From positions 20,551 through 26,640 of the forward strand of contig FR899857.1 in assembly GCA_000437595.1 (NCBI GenBank): 6,090 bases of DNA, given 5' to 3'. Under the pieces are notes generated by a model. The model made no database searches. It saw only the letters and a program-made list of their open reading frames with translations, and was not told the DNA's origin. The number at the start of each line of letters is the position of its first letter. Position 1 is the stretch's first letter. Source of the DNA: Faecalibacterium sp. CAG:74 (GTDB lineage: Bacteria; Bacillota; Clostridia; Christensenellales; Aristaeellaceae). Of the stretch, positions 5,490 to 6,090 are shown one piece after another. A program made the position numbers and the translations under genes.

Positions 5490-5979
5490 GAAGCTGGAAC
5501 TGCGGACGAAAAAATCCGCCGTGATTTTGACCGCGTGCGCCCCGGTTGCGCTGTCCGTGCTGCCCGTGCTTGCAATCAGCCTGCTGCTCCTGCCGCCCTC
5601 CTTCACCCTGATGATTCTGGGGCTGATGATTGCGGCGTGCAGCCTGACAATGGCGTTCTACATTCCCAGCTATCTGGGCAGCTACGCCTTCCAGCCCGCG
5701 ACGAACCTGCACGGCGCGCGGATTGTGGCGAATCTCGGCCGCGCGAACACCTACGAGGTCAGCGGCGTATCCGCGCAGGACATTCTGGTCAAGCAGTCGC
5801 GCCTTGAAAAGCGTCTGCGCGTCTGCCACATTCGCGTCAAGGGCACCGCGTACTACTTCCGCGGCGTCCCGGAGATGGAGAAGGTGCAGGCGTGGGTGAC
5901 GGCGAACTTCCCGGAGAAGTCGAAGGTGGAGCAGCGGATGGAGAGCAAGGGCAGCAAGCAGAAAAAGCGGAAAAAGTAA
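5482..5979 (+). CDS. Small two-helix membrane protein with probable bacterial PH-like domain
   Basis: I do not recognise a named family. The 165-residue product has a short basic N-terminus (MREKLELRTKK) and two hydrophobic segments at about 13-37 and 40-60, forming a hairpin in the membrane. A soluble domain follows (about 75-142). There, YEVSGVSAQDILVKQSRLEKRLRV and the following beta-rich FRGVPEMEKVQAWV resemble the layout of bacterial PH (bPH2/DUF304, YdbS/YdbT-type) domains. The last 20 residues are strongly basic (KGSKQKKRKK) and may contact phospholipid heads or RNA. ATG 5482 overlaps the glycosyltransferase end by 8 bases, with GGGGAG (5465-5470) upstream, so the two are translationally coupled. 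A membrane partner or adaptor for the glycosyltransferase is possible but is only inferred from position. Confidence 0.8.
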   Translation: MREKLELRTKKSAVILTACAPVALSVLPVLAISLLLLPPSFTLMILGLMIAACSLTMAFYIPSYLGSYAFQPATNLHGARIVANLGRANTYEVSGVSAQDILVKQSRLEKRLRVCHIRVKGTAYYFRGVPEMEKVQAWVTANFPEKSKVEQRMESKGSKQKKRKK

Positions 5980-5989
5980 AAAGTAAAGC

Positions 5990-6025
5990 AAAAGGTCGCT
6001 CCTCATGGTGGGAACGACCTTTTTT
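5990..6025 (+). terminator. Intrinsic terminator of the envelope operon, probably bidirectional
   Basis: AAAAGGTCG (5990-5998) pairs with CGACCTTTT (6015-6023). After one C/A mismatch (5999/6014), TCC (6000-6002) pairs with GGA (6011-6013) around an 8-base loop. Six T residues run 6020-6025. It begins 10 bases after the last stop codon. The A-rich bases before the stem give a T-rich tail on the other strand, so it could also stop transcription from a convergent gene beyond the window. Confidence 0.9.
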
Positions 6026-6061
6026 GTTCTTTACGGAATCTTGGGGAAGAGCAGCTTGGGG

Positions 6062-6079
6062 GCGCTCCTGCGGGAGCGC
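6062..6079. repeat. GC-rich 7-bp hairpin with TGCG loop at the window edge
   Basis: GCGCTCC (6062-6068), loop TGCG (6069-6072), GGAGCGC (6073-6079). The same TGCG loop closes the head hairpin of repeat copy 1 (104-107), where flanking bases are CTC/GAG. It may be the head of a further composite repeat cut by the window end; the last 11 bases (AAAGTTACTGG) do not settle this. No gene lies in 6026-6090. Confidence 0.5.
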
Positions 6080-6090
6080 AAAGTTACTGG

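Noticed and set aside
5179..6006. 275-residue minus-strand open frame across the glycosyltransferase and membrane protein genes
   Set aside because: It begins within the terminator and is the shadow of two well-supported plus-strand genes.

Overview
The window looks like a chromosomal segment of a GC-rich, low-spore-type Firmicute from the gut, most likely in the Oscillospiraceae/Ruminococcaceae (Faecalibacterium or Gemmiger-like). This is inferred from three things: Firmicute-type gene families (YhaM-type exoribonuclease, UgtP/MGDG-synthase-type glycosyltransferase), GC-rich coding DNA with strong AGGAGG-type ribosome sites, and intergenic regions packed with small palindromes. I cannot name a species. 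All six genes lie on the + strand.

Layout. Bases 1-379 carry no gene. They hold a possible promoter with a perfect TATAAT and a nest of palindromes: two diverged copies of one hairpin repeat in opposite orientation (97-164 and 235-286) around a third, unrelated inverted repeat (172-203), then a hairpin that touches the dnaB ribosome site. dnaB, the replicative helicase, fills 380-1747. The 226-base gap after it holds a long imperfect hairpin (1764-1807), a third copy of the hairpin repeat (1810-1850) and a perfect 8-bp leader hairpin (1924-1943). A YhaM-type 3'-5' exoribonuclease follows (1974-2930; the start is chosen at 1974).

After a 113-base gap with another 12-bp palindrome comes a tightly packed four-gene run, 3044-5979, spaced +1, 0 and -8 nt. 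It encodes a lipoprotein with a Pro/Thr-rich linker, a cysteine-motif protein of the C_GCAxxG_C_C family, a UgtP/MGDG-synthase-like glycosyltransferase with a TTG start, and a small two-helix membrane protein with a probable bacterial PH-like domain. A convincing bidirectional terminator (5990-6025) closes it. Three of these four proteins point to the cell envelope, so this is probably a small envelope/glycolipid operon; dnaB and yhaM are nucleic-acid housekeeping genes and appear to be separate units.

I do not see a defence system, CRISPR array, phage or complete insertion sequence. The most notable signal is the interspersed hairpin repeat family that brackets dnaB. Its three copies share a 27-base core, and one stem pair is A-T in one copy and G-C in the other two. 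This is a compensatory change of the kind expected when the fold itself is maintained.
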